Origin: Nocardia mexicana NBRC 108244
GTDB lineage: Bacteria; Actinomycetota; Actinomycetes; Mycobacteriales; Mycobacteriaceae
DNA length: 64,000 nucleotides
Direction: 5' to 3'
Assembly (NCBI RefSeq): GCF_001613165.1
Contig: NZ_BDBV01000032.1
Span: 37,181-101,180 of the forward strand
Positions within the stretch are counted from its first letter, which is position 1; each line of letters starts with the position of its first letter. The notes under the pieces were generated by a model. The model did not search any database, was not told the origin of the DNA, and saw nothing but the letters and a program-made list of their open reading frames with translations. Shown here in pieces: positions 42,116 through 51,384 of the stretch. A program made the translations under genes and the position numbers.

Positions 42116-43444
42116 TCAGCTCGCGGCGGCCGCGAATCCGGTGCGCAGGTCGGCGAGGATATCCTCGATGCCTTCGATGCCGACGGCGAGCCGGACCAGG
42201 CCGGGCGTGACCCCGGCGGCGAGTTGCTCCTCGGGGGTGAGCTGGGAGTGCGTGGTGGAGGCGGGGTGGATGACCAGCGAGCGGACATCGCCGATATTGG
42301 CGACGTGGCTGTGCAGGGTGAGCGCCTCCACGAATCGTTTTCCCGCGTCCACGCCGTCGGCGAGTTCGAAGCCGATGATGGCTCCGGTTCCCTTGGGCGC
42401 CAGCTGCTGCCCGCGTTCGTACCACGGCGAGGACGGCAGTCCCGCGTAGGACACCGAGGTGACTTCGGGCCGCTCCGTGAGGAATTCGGCCACCGCCTGC
42501 GCGTTCCGCACGTGCCGCTCGACCCGCAGGCTCAAGGTCTCCAGCCCCTGACTGATCAGGAAGGCGTTGAACGGGGAGATCGCCGAGCCGAGGTCGCGCA
42601 GCAGCTGCACCCGCGCCTTGAGCGCGTAGGCCGGGGCGCCGAGATCGGCGAAGACCACGCCGTGATAGCTGGGGTCGGGCGTGGTGAAGCCTGGGAAGCG
42701 GGGGTTGCCGTCGGCGTCGGCGCCGGTCCAGTCGAAGGTGCCGCCGTCGACGATCACGCCCGCGATGGCGGCGCCGTGCCCGCCGAGATATTTCGTCGCC
42801 GAGTGCACCACGATGTCGGCGCCGTGACGCAGCGGCTGGATCAGGTACGGCGTGGGCACGGTGTTGTCGACGATCAGCGGCACCCCGGCGGCGTGCGCGA
42901 CCTCGGCGACCCCGGGGATGTCGAGGATGTGGTTCTGCGGGTTGGAGACCGTCTCGCCGTACAGCGCCTTGGTATTCGGCCGGATCGCCGCGCGCCACTG
43001 TTCGAGGTCGTCGGGATCGTCGACGAAGCCGACCTCGATCCCGAGCTTGGGCAGCGTGTAGTGGAAGAGGTTGTAGGTGCCGCCGTAGAGCCGCGGGCTG
43101 GACACGATGTGGTCGCCGGCCTGGGCGAGGTTGAGGATCGCGAACGTCTCCGCGGCCTGCCCCGACGCCAGCAGCAGCGCCGCCACACCGCCCTCGAGCG
43201 CCGCGATGCGCTGCTCGACGGCGTCCTGGGTGGGGTTGACGATGCGGGTGTAGATGAAGCCCGGCTCCGCCAGGCCGAACAGGGCGGCCGCGTGCTCGGT
43301 GTCGCGGAAGGTGTAGGAGGTGGTCTGGTAGATCGGCAGGGCGCGCGCGTTGGTGGTGTCGTCGGGCACCTGACCCACGTGGACCTGCTTGGTCTCGAAG
43401 GTCCAGTCCCGGGTGGGGTCCGCCGGTGCGGTGGAATCGGTCAT
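42116..43444 (-). CDS. metY: O-acetylhomoserine/O-acetylserine sulfhydrylase
   Basis: A 442-residue PLP enzyme of the Cys/Met metabolism family. It has LPIYQTTSYTFRDTEHAAALF at the front in two pieces and the cofactor region LLASGQAAETFAIL. ETVSNPQNHILDIPGVAEVAH and DNTVPTPYL follow, and the Schiff-base Lys lies in HSATKYLGGHG. The insertion VDGGTFDWTGADADGNPRFPGF and the full length favour MetY over cystathionine synthase. It makes homocysteine from O-acetylhomoserine and sulfide. The upstream region was checked for a SAM-responsive leader and none was recognised, but an 11-bp palindrome lies at 43543. It is divergent from a methyltransferase gene. Confidence 0.92.
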   Translation of the reverse strand: MTDSTAPADPTRDWTFETKQVHVGQVPDDTTNARALPIYQTTSYTFRDTEHAAALFGLAEPGFIYTRIVNPTQDAVEQRIAALEGGVAALLLASGQAAETFAILNLAQAGDHIVSSPRLYGGTYNLFHYTLPKLGIEVGFVDDPDDLEQWRAAIRPNTKALYGETVSNPQNHILDIPGVAEVAHAAGVPLIVDNTVPTPYLIQPLRHGADIVVHSATKYLGGHGAAIAGVIVDGGTFDWTGADADGNPRFPGFTTPDPSYHGVVFADLGAPAYALKARVQLLRDLGSAISPFNAFLISQGLETLSLRVERHVRNAQAVAEFLTERPEVTSVSYAGLPSSPWYERGQQLAPKGTGAIIGFELADGVDAGKRFVEALTLHSHVANIGDVRSLVIHPASTTHSQLTPEEQLAAGVTPGLVRLAVGIEGIEDILADLRTGFAAAAS

Positions 43445-43542
43445 ACGCCGGAACGGAACTACATTTCGCCTGGCCGGGACATTGTTTTAATCGGCAGGAT
43501 TCCATCGTCGGGGCCGGGCGCGCGTGCCGTGATACGCTCGGC

Positions 43543-43553
43543 GTGATAATCAC
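43543..43553. promoter_or_regulatory. GTGATAATCAC palindrome in the metY upstream region
   Basis: An 11-bp perfect palindrome with a central A lies 99 bp upstream of the metY ATG and 72 bp upstream of the methyltransferase gene, in the 180-bp divergent region. It could be an operator for either gene; the cognate regulator is unknown. Confidence 0.3.
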
Positions 43554-43624
43554 AGTAGGAAATACGCTGGGGCGGAACGGGTTCGGCGTCGCGCTGCCGA
43601 AATGCTCCGGGCGGGACGGGGGAG

Positions 43625-44452
43625 ATGGTGAGTACCGATGAGTTCCGATCACGGGAGATCGACGCGACCCGGCCCTCGGGTGCCCGGATGTACCACTACT
43701 ACCTGTCCGGCGAGGCGGTCTTCGCGGTCGACAAGGTCTTCGGGGAGCGCATCTTCGAGGTGTTCCCGTATGCCGACACCTGGGCGCACCACAATCGGGA
43801 CTTCCTGCAGCGCGCCGTGAAATTCATGGTGCGGCAGGGGATTCGGCAGTTTCTCGATATCGGGTCGGGCTTGCCCACGGTGGGCAATACACACGAGGTC
43901 GCGCGCGCGGTCGCGCCCGAGTCGCGAATCGTCTACGTGGACAACGACCTGGAGGCGGTCAACCGCGCGCACGAACTGCTGCAGCGGCAGGATGCGCTGG
44001 ACCACACCGCCGTCATCGAGGCGGACCTGCGATTCCCCGACCTCATCCTGGACCACCCCGACACCCGGCGGTTGATCGACTTCGACCGGCCGCTCGGCCT
44101 CATGATCGTCAGTGTCTGGCCGTTCGTCCCCGACGGCGACGGTCCGTACGAGTTGATGGCGCGGCTGCGGGACCGGCTGCCGAGCGGCAGCTACGTGGCG
44201 ATGAGCCACGGATCGCTCGAGGACGCGGGCGCCGAGGTGCGGGAGCGCATCGTCGCGCTGACCGACCTGTACCGGGAGACCTCCGATCCGGCCGTGACGC
44301 GCAGCCGCGCCGAATTCACCGCCTTCTACGAGGGTTTCGAACTCGTCGACCCCGGCATCGTCTACGCCCCCGACTGGCGCCCGGACGAACCGGTCGACCT
44401 CGCGGACCCCGCCCGGCCGTGCAATTTCGCCGCGGTCGGCTACAAACCCTGA
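43625..44452 (+). CDS. SAM-dependent methyltransferase (DUF574 / Methyltransf_19)
   Basis: A 275-residue actinobacterial methyltransferase. Diagnostic segments are ATRPSGARMYHYYLSG near the start, AHHNRDFLQRAVKFMVRQGIRQFLDIGSGLPT (motif I in the second half) and RIVYVDNDLEAVNRAHELL. ADLRFPDLIL and SVWPFVPDGDGPYELM follow. The family binds SAM, but substrates are unknown. It is abundant in Streptomyces and Nocardia, usually as stand-alone genes. GGGAG precedes the ATG closely; GTG 43628 is an alternative start. It is divergent from metY. Confidence 0.9.
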   Translation: MVSTDEFRSREIDATRPSGARMYHYYLSGEAVFAVDKVFGERIFEVFPYADTWAHHNRDFLQRAVKFMVRQGIRQFLDIGSGLPTVGNTHEVARAVAPESRIVYVDNDLEAVNRAHELLQRQDALDHTAVIEADLRFPDLILDHPDTRRLIDFDRPLGLMIVSVWPFVPDGDGPYELMARLRDRLPSGSYVAMSHGSLEDAGAEVRERIVALTDLYRETSDPAVTRSRAEFTAFYEGFELVDPGIVYAPDWRPDEPVDLADPARPCNFAAVGYKP

Positions 44453-44518
44453 GCGCGCGGTTCCCGACACCCCGGCACGTTGTTGTCAGGCGGTCGGGAG
44501 CCGAATTATGCTCGCGCA

Positions 44519-45508
44519 GTGGAACGTTTCCGCGGTCACCTCGTCGTGGTGCTGTGGATCGTCGCCATCGCCGTCGCCTACTTCGTCTCCGCCCAGATCG
44601 GCCTGCGGTCGGCACTGGTCGTGGCGCAGGTGACTCCGCTGTGGCCGCCGACGGGGATCGGGGTGGCCTGCCTGCTCCTGCTGGGCCCGCGGGTATGGCC
44701 GGGCATCGCGCTCGGCGCCTTCGCGACCAATATCGTTATCGGGCCGACGCTTCCGGCCGTATTCGCGATCACGGTCGGCAATACGCTGGCGCCGCTGCTC
44801 GCGTACCTGCTGCTCGAGCGGGTGGGATTCCGCCGCGGATTCGATCGGCTCGCCGATGCGCTCGCCCTGGTCTTCCTCGGCGCCCTGGCGGGCATGCTGG
44901 TCAGCGCCACGATCGGCAGCGTCACCCTCGTACTCACCGATACCATTGCGGTACAGGAGTTCTGGGCATCCTGGTCGGTATGGTGGACCGGCGATGCGAT
45001 GGGCGTGCTGACCATCACGCCGCTGATACTGCTCGCGACCACGGCACGAAAACCCGCGACCTGGCGCCCGCTGCGGATCGCCGAGGCGGTGGTACTGGTC
45101 ACGGGCACGTTCCTGGTGGCCGTCGCCGCCACGCTCGTCCTGCCGAATCTGCTGTTCCTCGTCTTCCCGCTGCTGATCTGGGCCGCGCTGCGATTCCACC
45201 TGGCGGGCGCCATGCCCTGTGCGCTGATCGCCTCGGTGGTCGTGATCGGCGCTGCCGCACAGGAGTTTCCGGCGTTCGACGGACTCGAACTCACCACCAG
45301 GATGATCGTGGTGCAGGCATTCAACGGGTCGGTCGTGCTGACCGCCCTGCTGCTCGCGACGATCACGGCACAGCGCGACCGCGCCCGGCGCACGGTCGAC
45401 GAGGCGTGCGCCCAGCTCACCCAGGCGGTGACCATCCTCGCCTCCGCTCACCCGCTGGCGGGGATGACCGAGGTGCTGCGGCGGACCGGGTCGGTGGATT
45501 CGGGATGA
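44519..45508 (+). CDS. MASE1-domain membrane protein
   Basis: A 329-residue integral membrane protein with about eight helices. The MASE1 signature is clear: TPLWPPTGIGVACLLLLG near residue 45, NTLAPLLAYLLL, and WWTGDAMGVLTITPLILL in the middle. MASE1 is normally the sensory part of a histidine kinase or diguanylate cyclase. Here only about 40 residues follow the last helix and there is no GGDEF, EAL or kinase domain, so it is a stand-alone MASE1 protein, perhaps a transporter or sensor subunit. The start is uncertain: GTG at 44519 or TTG at 44480. Confidence 0.8.
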   Translation: MERFRGHLVVVLWIVAIAVAYFVSAQIGLRSALVVAQVTPLWPPTGIGVACLLLLGPRVWPGIALGAFATNIVIGPTLPAVFAITVGNTLAPLLAYLLLERVGFRRGFDRLADALALVFLGALAGMLVSATIGSVTLVLTDTIAVQEFWASWSVWWTGDAMGVLTITPLILLATTARKPATWRPLRIAEAVVLVTGTFLVAVAATLVLPNLLFLVFPLLIWAALRFHLAGAMPCALIASVVVIGAAAQEFPAFDGLELTTRMIVVQAFNGSVVLTALLLATITAQRDRARRTVDEACAQLTQAVTILASAHPLAGMTEVLRRTGSVDSG

Positions 45509-45559
45509 GATGATCTCGAACGCCAGCGTCGATCCGGGGTCGGCCGTTACCCTGAGTCG

Positions 45560-46906
45560 ATGCGATCCCGGTTCCGGCGGTGCGTGGTAGCTGTGCTCGC
45601 TGCTGCTGCGTCGACCCTGCTGATCTGCACACACGCCGCGGCTACCCCGCCGATGCGGTCGGCCGCCCTACCCGCGCTGGGTTCGGATTTCCTCTGGGGC
45701 GTGGCGAGCTCCGGATTCCAGTCCGAAGGCCATGCGCCCGACAGCAATTGGACGCGCTACATCGCCGGAAACCCCTCCTACGATCGGTTGCAGGATTCGG
45801 TCGACTTCACCGATCGCTACGAGTCGGACATCGACCTGGCGGCGGCGCTGGGCGTGCGGGTGTTCCGGGTCGGTATCGAATGGGCCCGGCTGTCGCCCGC
45901 GGCGGGAACGTGGGACGACAACGCCTTCCGCTTCTACGATTCGGTCGTCGACAAGATCGTGCAGGCGGGCATGCGGCCGATGATCACGCTGGATCACTGG
46001 GTGTACCCGGGCTGGGCGGTCGATCAGGGTGGCTGGCGCAATCCGGGCATGGTCGGCGATTGGCTCGGGGTCATGCGCGTGGTGGTCGACCACTATGCCT
46101 CCCGAAACCCCCTGTGGGTCACCGTGAACGAGCCCGCCGCCTACATCCAGCACGAGATGCGCCGCGGAGCCGCCGACTGGGGCGAGATGCAGGACAAGAT
46201 CGTGCAGGCGCACAGCGGGATCTACGACTACATCCACCAGAAGCAGCCCGGCGCCGAGGTCACCGCGAACGTCGGATACGTGGCCGGTTCCGAACACCAG
46301 GTCAACGGCGCGTTCATCGATCGCGTCGCCGACCGTCTCGACTATGTCGGTGTCGACTACTACTTCGGCTACGACCCGGTGCAGTCGATGCTCGGGACCA
46401 TCGTGCGCAGCAGTGGATCGGCGATGCCGGACCTCCCGGGGCCGCGCATCTGGGAGATGCCGCTGCGCACGGAGGGCATCTACTATGCGCTGCAGCACTA
46501 TTCGCGCCGCCTGCCGGGCAAGCCGCTCTACATCGTCGAGAACGGCATGCCCACCGAGAACGGCGCGCCCCGCGGCGACGGCTACACCCGCACCGATCAT
46601 CTGCGCGACACCGTCTACTGGATCCAGCGCGCCCGCGCCGACGGCATGAACGTCATGGGCTACAACTACTGGAGCCTCACCGACAACTACGAATGGGGCA
46701 GCTACACACCGCGATTCGGCCTCTACACCGTGGACGTGCGCACCGACCCGACCCTCACCCGCCGCCCCACCGACGGCGTCGGCACCTACACGCAGATCGT
46801 CGCCGCGGGCGGCGTTCCCGACGGCTACCGGCCCACCCGCGCGCCGTCTCTCTGCGTATTCGTCGACCCACCGGACAGTTGCGCGTCCCCGGTCGGCGCA
46901 CCGTAG
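45560..46906 (+). CDS. secreted glycoside hydrolase family 1 (beta-glucosidase-like)
   Basis: A 448-residue GH1 enzyme with a signal peptide (RRCVVAVLAAAASTLLIC, cleavage after HAAA). The catalytic acid/base Glu191 lies in VTVNEPA and the nucleophile Glu327 in YIVENGM. The opening SDFLWGVASSGFQSEG and the aglycone-side YWSLTDNYEWGSYTPRFGL are typical. Most bacterial GH1 proteins are cytoplasmic, so a secreted form is less common and suggests action on external beta-glycosides or cell-envelope glycolipids. Two Cys residues near the C-terminus (SLCVFVDPPDSCAS) could form a disulfide. A terminator follows at 46922. Confidence 0.9.
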   Translation: MRSRFRRCVVAVLAAAASTLLICTHAAATPPMRSAALPALGSDFLWGVASSGFQSEGHAPDSNWTRYIAGNPSYDRLQDSVDFTDRYESDIDLAAALGVRVFRVGIEWARLSPAAGTWDDNAFRFYDSVVDKIVQAGMRPMITLDHWVYPGWAVDQGGWRNPGMVGDWLGVMRVVVDHYASRNPLWVTVNEPAAYIQHEMRRGAADWGEMQDKIVQAHSGIYDYIHQKQPGAEVTANVGYVAGSEHQVNGAFIDRVADRLDYVGVDYYFGYDPVQSMLGTIVRSSGSAMPDLPGPRIWEMPLRTEGIYYALQHYSRRLPGKPLYIVENGMPTENGAPRGDGYTRTDHLRDTVYWIQRARADGMNVMGYNYWSLTDNYEWGSYTPRFGLYTVDVRTDPTLTRRPTDGVGTYTQIVAAGGVPDGYRPTRAPSLCVFVDPPDSCASPVGAP

Positions 46907-46921
46907 TTTGTGGTTCCCGCG

Positions 46922-46945
46922 CGGCGGCCGACTCGCCGGCCGCCG
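46922..46945. terminator. bidirectional terminator after GH1 gene
   Basis: CGGCGGCCG (46922-46930) and CGGCCGCCG (46937-46945) are perfect 9-bp arms with a six-base loop in the 79-bp convergent gap between the GH1 gene and the proline-rich gene. Confidence 0.65.
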
Positions 46946-46985
46946 ACCTCCGATCCGGACGGCCGAGGAAGTCCGTGGCACGGAG

Positions 46986-47390
46986 CTAGGAGCCGGTATG
47001 CCCGGTGTCGGGGCCGTCGCCCTTGCCGCTGAACGGAGGTGCGGGTGCGACCGGTGGTCCCGGTGGCGTCGGGACCGGGGCGGGCGCGGGAGTAGTCACT
47101 CCCGGATACATACCGCCGGGGCCGAGTTCGGTTCCGGCGGGCGGCGGGGGCGGATACGCGGGTGCGGGCGCAGGCGCGGGCGGCGGCGGGGGAGCAGGCG
47201 CGGGCGCGGGAGCGGGTCCCTCCGACCCGCTCGACTGCCGCCACCGACCCAGCTGTTCGGCGCCCGGGCCCTCCGATGATTCGGATTCCACGCTGTGACC
47301 TGCGGCCGGGACGGCCGTCGACAGTCCGGAGGCCGCGGCGCCGATGGCCAGCATCGTGGAAACAATTCGAACAATTCGTTTACTTCCCAT
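46986..47390 (-). CDS. exported proline-rich protein
   Basis: A 134-residue protein. A basic start (MGSKRIVRIVS) and hydrophobic core ending in PAAG form a signal peptide. The rest is low-complexity: a Ser/Glu-rich stretch, then Pro-Ala runs (APAPAPAPPPPPAPAPAPAY) and a Gly/Pro tail. AAAGGG lies eight bases before the ATG at 47390. It has no catalytic domain; a cell-wall-spanning or surface spacer protein is the likely nature. It is preceded by a 418-bp AT-richer intergenic region. Confidence 0.7.
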   Translation of the reverse strand: MGSKRIVRIVSTMLAIGAAASGLSTAVPAAGHSVESESSEGPGAEQLGRWRQSSGSEGPAPAPAPAPPPPPAPAPAPAYPPPPPAGTELGPGGMYPGVTTPAPAPVPTPPGPPVAPAPPFSGKGDGPDTGHTGS

Positions 47391-47808
47391 GGCTGTGGCC
47401 CTTTCAAGAAGTGAAACAAGGCTATTGAAATCAACCGGCCCGATATGGTTCGATGCGATTCGATTAAGCGAACCGTAGCGGCCTTTCAATTCATTCGCAA
47501 AACGACATGCGAGGGTGCGGAATTGAACGGATTGAAATCCGTTCCAAGCGAATATAGTCGCCTGACCGGGTGCTTGCGTCGCACCTACCTATTCGGACGA
47601 CTGATTAATTGCCGCGAGAATCCTGAATAGCCTTCTGTATGCGGCGCATCGATGGTTGGCGCGATAACCGTTGTCGCCAGGGTGTCCGACATCACCGCCC
47701 AGTTATTTGCTGATAGGTAACTGACGTGGTGAACTGCTCGGTGATCGGACGGCACACCAGCGCGGTGGAGGTAACCGTCGATGGTCGGCGAGCCGGAGGT
47801 GGAACGGG
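47391..47808. other. 418-bp AT-richer intergenic region with hairpins
   Basis: No convincing gene is present. The stretch is clearly lower in GC than its surroundings. It contains a perfect hairpin (GAACGGAT 47525-47532, loop TGAA, ATCCGTTC 47537-47544) and a looser GGTTCG...CGAACC pair at about 47449-47475. It must hold the promoter of the proline-rich gene (minus) and of the gene at 47809 (plus). An RNA or phage-type regulatory element is possible but unsupported. Confidence 0.4.
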
Positions 47809-48177
47809 ATGAGAGGTGGCGACGTGGCCAGGACGGATGCGGTCGCGCTGACCTACTTCGTGGGAATCTCGGCGCCGGGCAACTTTCGCCGGCCGTGGTG
47901 GTGCCTGGCCGATATCGGGACTCCGGCGGCGGTGGCCCGCGAACTGAACAGGCTGGCGAGGCAGCTCGACGGTGTGCCCGCGGAGCCGCTGTGGTCGCCC
48001 GGATTGTGTTGGTGCCATTGGGATGTCCGGTCGGCCGAGGGCCGGATCGCCGAGTACTTCGTGGGGCCCGTGGCGCCGGACCGCCTGCCCGGCGAGATGC
48101 GTGCGATGGCCGACCGAATCGTCCGCGAACCGGCTCAGGAGGCCGAGCGGGCGTACTCGGCGGGCGTCAGGCCGTAG
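47809..48177 (+). CDS. hypothetical protein (122 aa)
   Basis: A 122-residue protein of unknown family: LTYFVGISAPGNFRRPWWCL, then AVARELNRLARQLDG and WSPGLCWCHWDVRSAEG, rich in Trp and Cys. The ATG at 47809 has GGAGG nine bases upstream. The last 14 or so residues (AERAYSAGVRP) are encoded on the antisense of an AraC tail fragment at 48135-48215. The original C-terminus may therefore have been replaced when that sequence arrived. Confidence 0.6.
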   Translation: MRGGDVARTDAVALTYFVGISAPGNFRRPWWCLADIGTPAAVARELNRLARQLDGVPAEPLWSPGLCWCHWDVRSAEGRIAEYFVGPVAPDRLPGEMRAMADRIVREPAQEAERAYSAGVRP

Positions 48178-48215
48178 GCCTTCTCGAAGGCCCGGATGAA
48201 GTGGCCGCCGGTCGA
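48135..48215 (-). pseudogene. AraC family C-terminal fragment (left copy)
   Basis: On the minus strand this reads STGGHFIRAFEKAYGLTPAE followed by YARSAS and a stop (48135-48137). This is the closing helix of an AraC-type DNA-binding domain, the FxRxFKxxxGxTPxxYR pattern. A TGA lies just upstream in frame, so only the tail exists. Bases 48147-48202 are 49/56 identical, in inverted orientation, to 55523-55578 at the other end of the ESX-like cassette. Confidence 0.7.
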
Positions 48216-48374
48216 CGGTCAGCCCGTTCCCGACGGAACCCGTAGTGTCGGCGGCGGTTCGTCACGCATATGTTCAGCTCGGGTGACGCTGTGATTCACG
48301 CGCGGGTCGCGCCGGGCTTCCTATGCTTCGACGTAAGGCGATGGCGGACTTCGTACGACGGGTGAGGATCTGTT

Positions 48375-51300
48375 TTGGCAGCGCGACAGGGTTCGAGCAG
48401 CGACGAGGTGCGGCCCGAGGTACTTCGATTGAGCCTGTTGGGGCCGGTCGAGGTGCGGTTGGGTGAGCATCGCCTGGAGATCGCGGCGCCGCAGATGATG
48501 GCGGTGCTGGTCATCCTGGCGGCGGAGCCCGGGCGCACGCTGTCGACGGTGCAGCTGGCCGCGCGTCTGTGGGGTGATCGACCGCCGTCCTCGGCGATCA
48601 GTGGCCTGCGCAATCACGTGAGCGCCCTGCGGCGCCAGTTCGATATCCACGGCCACGCCGGCGCGGGGGCGGAGTGGCTCGCCTCGACCCGCGGTGGCTA
48701 CCGGCTCGGCCTGCCGGTGGAGTCCGACGCCGGTCTGGCCGAGGGCCTGATCGCGGCCGCCGAATCCGATCGCAACTCCGGTGCGGCCGACGCGGCGAAC
48801 GAGAAACTGGCTGCGGCGCAGCAACTGTGGCGCGGCGACCCGCTGGTCGGGCTGCCCGGACCGTGGGCGGAAACCGAACGAGCCCGGCTGCGCAGGCTGC
48901 ATTCGGTCCTGGACGAGGCCGCGATCGTCGTCGCGCTGGATCGCGGCCGATACGCGGCCGCCGTGTCGGAGCTGGAGGCGCGCGTCGCCTCCGACCCGCA
49001 CGGCGAGCGGTGGCACGAGATGCTGATGATCGCGCTCTATCGCAGCGGGCGGCGGGCCGAAGCGCTCGAGGTATACCGGAATGCGCGCCGGTTGCTGGCC
49101 GACGAGCTCGGCCTGGAGCCGGGCCCGCGGCTGGTCCGATTGCATCAGGAGTTCCTGTCGTCCGCGCCGCCGGTCCCGGAGAGCACAGGCGAGCAGCCGG
49201 AGGAATTGCCGTCCGGCGAACAGGATTTCGATCCCCCGGGCACCGCCCCCGCGCAGCTGCCCCTCGATATCGCCGATTTCGTCGGGCGCGCGGAGCTGGT
49301 CCGGGAATTGACCGAGCTGCTGGGCGCGGACTGCGGCAATCGTCCGGTGGTCGCGATCACCGGGATGGGGGGAATCGGAAAGACCACGCTCGCAGTGCAT
49401 CTCGCACATCGCGTGCGAGAGAACTACCCGGACGGGGCCCTGTACCTCGACCTCGGCGGGATGGACGAGCATCCGCGCTCGACGGATATGCTGCTCGCGG
49501 TCGCCTTTCGCTCGATAGGCGTGCACGCCGGTGAGCTACCGCGGGATCCCGCGGAGCGAACGGACCTGTGGCGCAACACCATAGCGGGCAAGCGCATCCT
49601 CCTCGTGCTGGACAATGCGCGCGATGTGGACCACGTCACCCCGCTGCTGCCGGGCCCGGGCTCGGCGGCCGTGCTGGTGACCAGTCGTTCGAGTCTGGCG
49701 GAACTGTTCGGTGCGCGGCTGCTCCCGCTGGATGTGTTCACCGACGATGAGGCGTGGACGCTGCTGGAGCGCATGGTGTCGGCGCCGCGGCTGTCCCGGG
49801 AACCGGATGCGGCGCAGGAGATTCTGCGTGCCTGCGGCCACCTGCCGCTCTCGCTGCGCATCACCGGGGCGCGGCTCGCGACCCGGCCGGCCTGGCAGCT
49901 GGCCGCGGTCGCCGAGCGCCTCGCGGACGAGCGCGGGCGGCTGGCCGAACTCGCGGTCGGCAATACCAGTGTGGAGCTGGTGTTCCTGGCCAGTTACCGC
50001 CGACTCGACTCCGAGCTGTCGCGGGCGTTCGTCCTCGTGGCGTTCTCCGACGCGCCCCACCTGTCGGTCGACGCCATCTCCGCCCTGCTCGACCGGGATC
50101 GGCCCGAGGCCGAGCGGCTCTGCGAAACCCTGGTGGACCTGGGCATGCTGCAGTCGCCGGACTTCGGTCGCTACCGATATCACGATCTGGTGCGGCTGTT
50201 CGCCCGCGGCGTCGCGGATCCGGCGCAGCAGGCGGAGTGGCCGGCAGCATTGCACAGGCTGGTCGATTTCTATCTGGCCAGCGCGAAAAACATTGTGGAA
50301 CTGCGCGATCCGGGCATGGGCGCCGACTTCTACGCCGCCACCGCCGCGGCCGGGCAGCGGTTCGGCGACGAACGCCGGTGCACCGCTTGGGCGATGGCCG
50401 AACGGTTCGGGCTGGTGGCGCTGTACCGGCAGGTCGCCGATCGCCCCGACGCCCGGACCCGAACGCTCGCAGTCGATCTCGCGCTGTCGCTCGCGGTGGG
50501 CGGGGATGCGGGCGAACATCTGTCCCGGGTGGCGCCGGCACTCGAGGTGCTGGCCCGGGCGGCCGAAGCCGACGGAGATCGGCGGACGATGGGCCGGGCG
50601 CAGCTGGCCGCCGCCATGGCCCGGCTGGTCGGCACGGGGGATCTGGGCGCCGCGCGCACACTCCGCGACGCCGGCGCGGTCCTGGAGGAGGCGGGGGATC
50701 GGTCCAGCGCCATCCTCGCGGAGCAGATGCTCGGCACGGTCATGGACTACCGGGGCAAGGTGGACGCGGCGGTGGAGCACTACCGGCGTGCGGTCGAATT
50801 GGGCAGGCAGGCCGGGATTCGGTTCGGCGAGGGGATGAGCTGGGCGACGATCGCCCGGGTCTGCTGCGACGCCGGGCGCTGGCCCGAGGCCGCTGAGGCC
50901 GCCGAACAGGCGCTGGTCATCGCGCGACAGGTCGGCAGCCTGCGGGTCGAATCGATGGCGTTGCACGAGTTGGGATTCGCGACGCTGCAGCGCGGTGATC
51001 CGGTCACCGCCCGCGAGCTGTGCGAGGAGGCGCTCGAGGTCGCCCGCCGGGACGGCCGCCGCCATCAGGAGGGGTGGGCCCTGGCCCGGCTGGCCGAGGT
51101 CGCGCTCTGCAGCGACGACGCCGAGGCGGCCGTGCCGTTCGCCGAGGAGGCCGTGCGTGCGCTCACCGAGGTCTCGGCGGCGGTGCGGCGCCTGCGGGCG
51201 ATGCAGGTGTACGGATGCGCGCTGACCGCCGTGGGCTGTGCCGACGAGGCCGAGCCGATCCTGGACAAGGTGGCGCAGGCGAGCCGGCGTCTCGGCCTCC

Positions 51301-51380
51301 CCGTTCCCGACGTGTCGTGGCGGGGGCATCCGCTCGTCGACTCGGTACCGGCGGGAGTAACTGCGCGCCAAGGGAACTGA
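48375..51380 (+). CDS. SARP/AfsR-type regulator with NB-ARC and TPR domains
   Basis: A 1,001-residue regulator. Winged-helix OmpR-like domain (15-110): LSLLGPVEVRLGEHRLEI and LAARLWGDRPPSSAISGLRNH. Bacterial transcriptional activation domain (about 120-265): LWRGDPLVGLPGPWAETERARL and EMLMIALYRSGRRAEALEVY. NB-ARC ATPase (about 300-570): P-loop GMGGIGKTT near residue 330, Walker B region RILLVLDNARD and LVTSRS. The C-terminal 400 residues are TPR-like helical pairs. AfsR-type proteins activate secondary-metabolism or morphology genes after ATP-driven assembly. The start is a TTG with GAGGAT upstream. It directly precedes the ESX-like genes and is the obvious candidate regulator for them. Confidence 0.9.
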   Translation: MAARQGSSSDEVRPEVLRLSLLGPVEVRLGEHRLEIAAPQMMAVLVILAAEPGRTLSTVQLAARLWGDRPPSSAISGLRNHVSALRRQFDIHGHAGAGAEWLASTRGGYRLGLPVESDAGLAEGLIAAAESDRNSGAADAANEKLAAAQQLWRGDPLVGLPGPWAETERARLRRLHSVLDEAAIVVALDRGRYAAAVSELEARVASDPHGERWHEMLMIALYRSGRRAEALEVYRNARRLLADELGLEPGPRLVRLHQEFLSSAPPVPESTGEQPEELPSGEQDFDPPGTAPAQLPLDIADFVGRAELVRELTELLGADCGNRPVVAITGMGGIGKTTLAVHLAHRVRENYPDGALYLDLGGMDEHPRSTDMLLAVAFRSIGVHAGELPRDPAERTDLWRNTIAGKRILLVLDNARDVDHVTPLLPGPGSAAVLVTSRSSLAELFGARLLPLDVFTDDEAWTLLERMVSAPRLSREPDAAQEILRACGHLPLSLRITGARLATRPAWQLAAVAERLADERGRLAELAVGNTSVELVFLASYRRLDSELSRAFVLVAFSDAPHLSVDAISALLDRDRPEAERLCETLVDLGMLQSPDFGRYRYHDLVRLFARGVADPAQQAEWPAALHRLVDFYLASAKNIVELRDPGMGADFYAATAAAGQRFGDERRCTAWAMAERFGLVALYRQVADRPDARTRTLAVDLALSLAVGGDAGEHLSRVAPALEVLARAAEADGDRRTMGRAQLAAAMARLVGTGDLGAARTLRDAGAVLEEAGDRSSAILAEQMLGTVMDYRGKVDAAVEHYRRAVELGRQAGIRFGEGMSWATIARVCCDAGRWPEAAEAAEQALVIARQVGSLRVESMALHELGFATLQRGDPVTARELCEEALEVARRDGRRHQEGWALARLAEVALCSDDAEAAVPFAEEAVRALTEVSAAVRRLRAMQVYGCALTAVGCADEAEPILDKVAQASRRLGLPVPDVSWRGHPLVDSVPAGVTARQGN

Positions 51381-51384
51381 TGCG

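Noticed and set aside
43445..43624. SAM riboswitch upstream of metY
   Set aside because: Neither the conserved core of the SAM-I class nor that of the actinobacterial SAM-IV class could be recognised on the minus strand.
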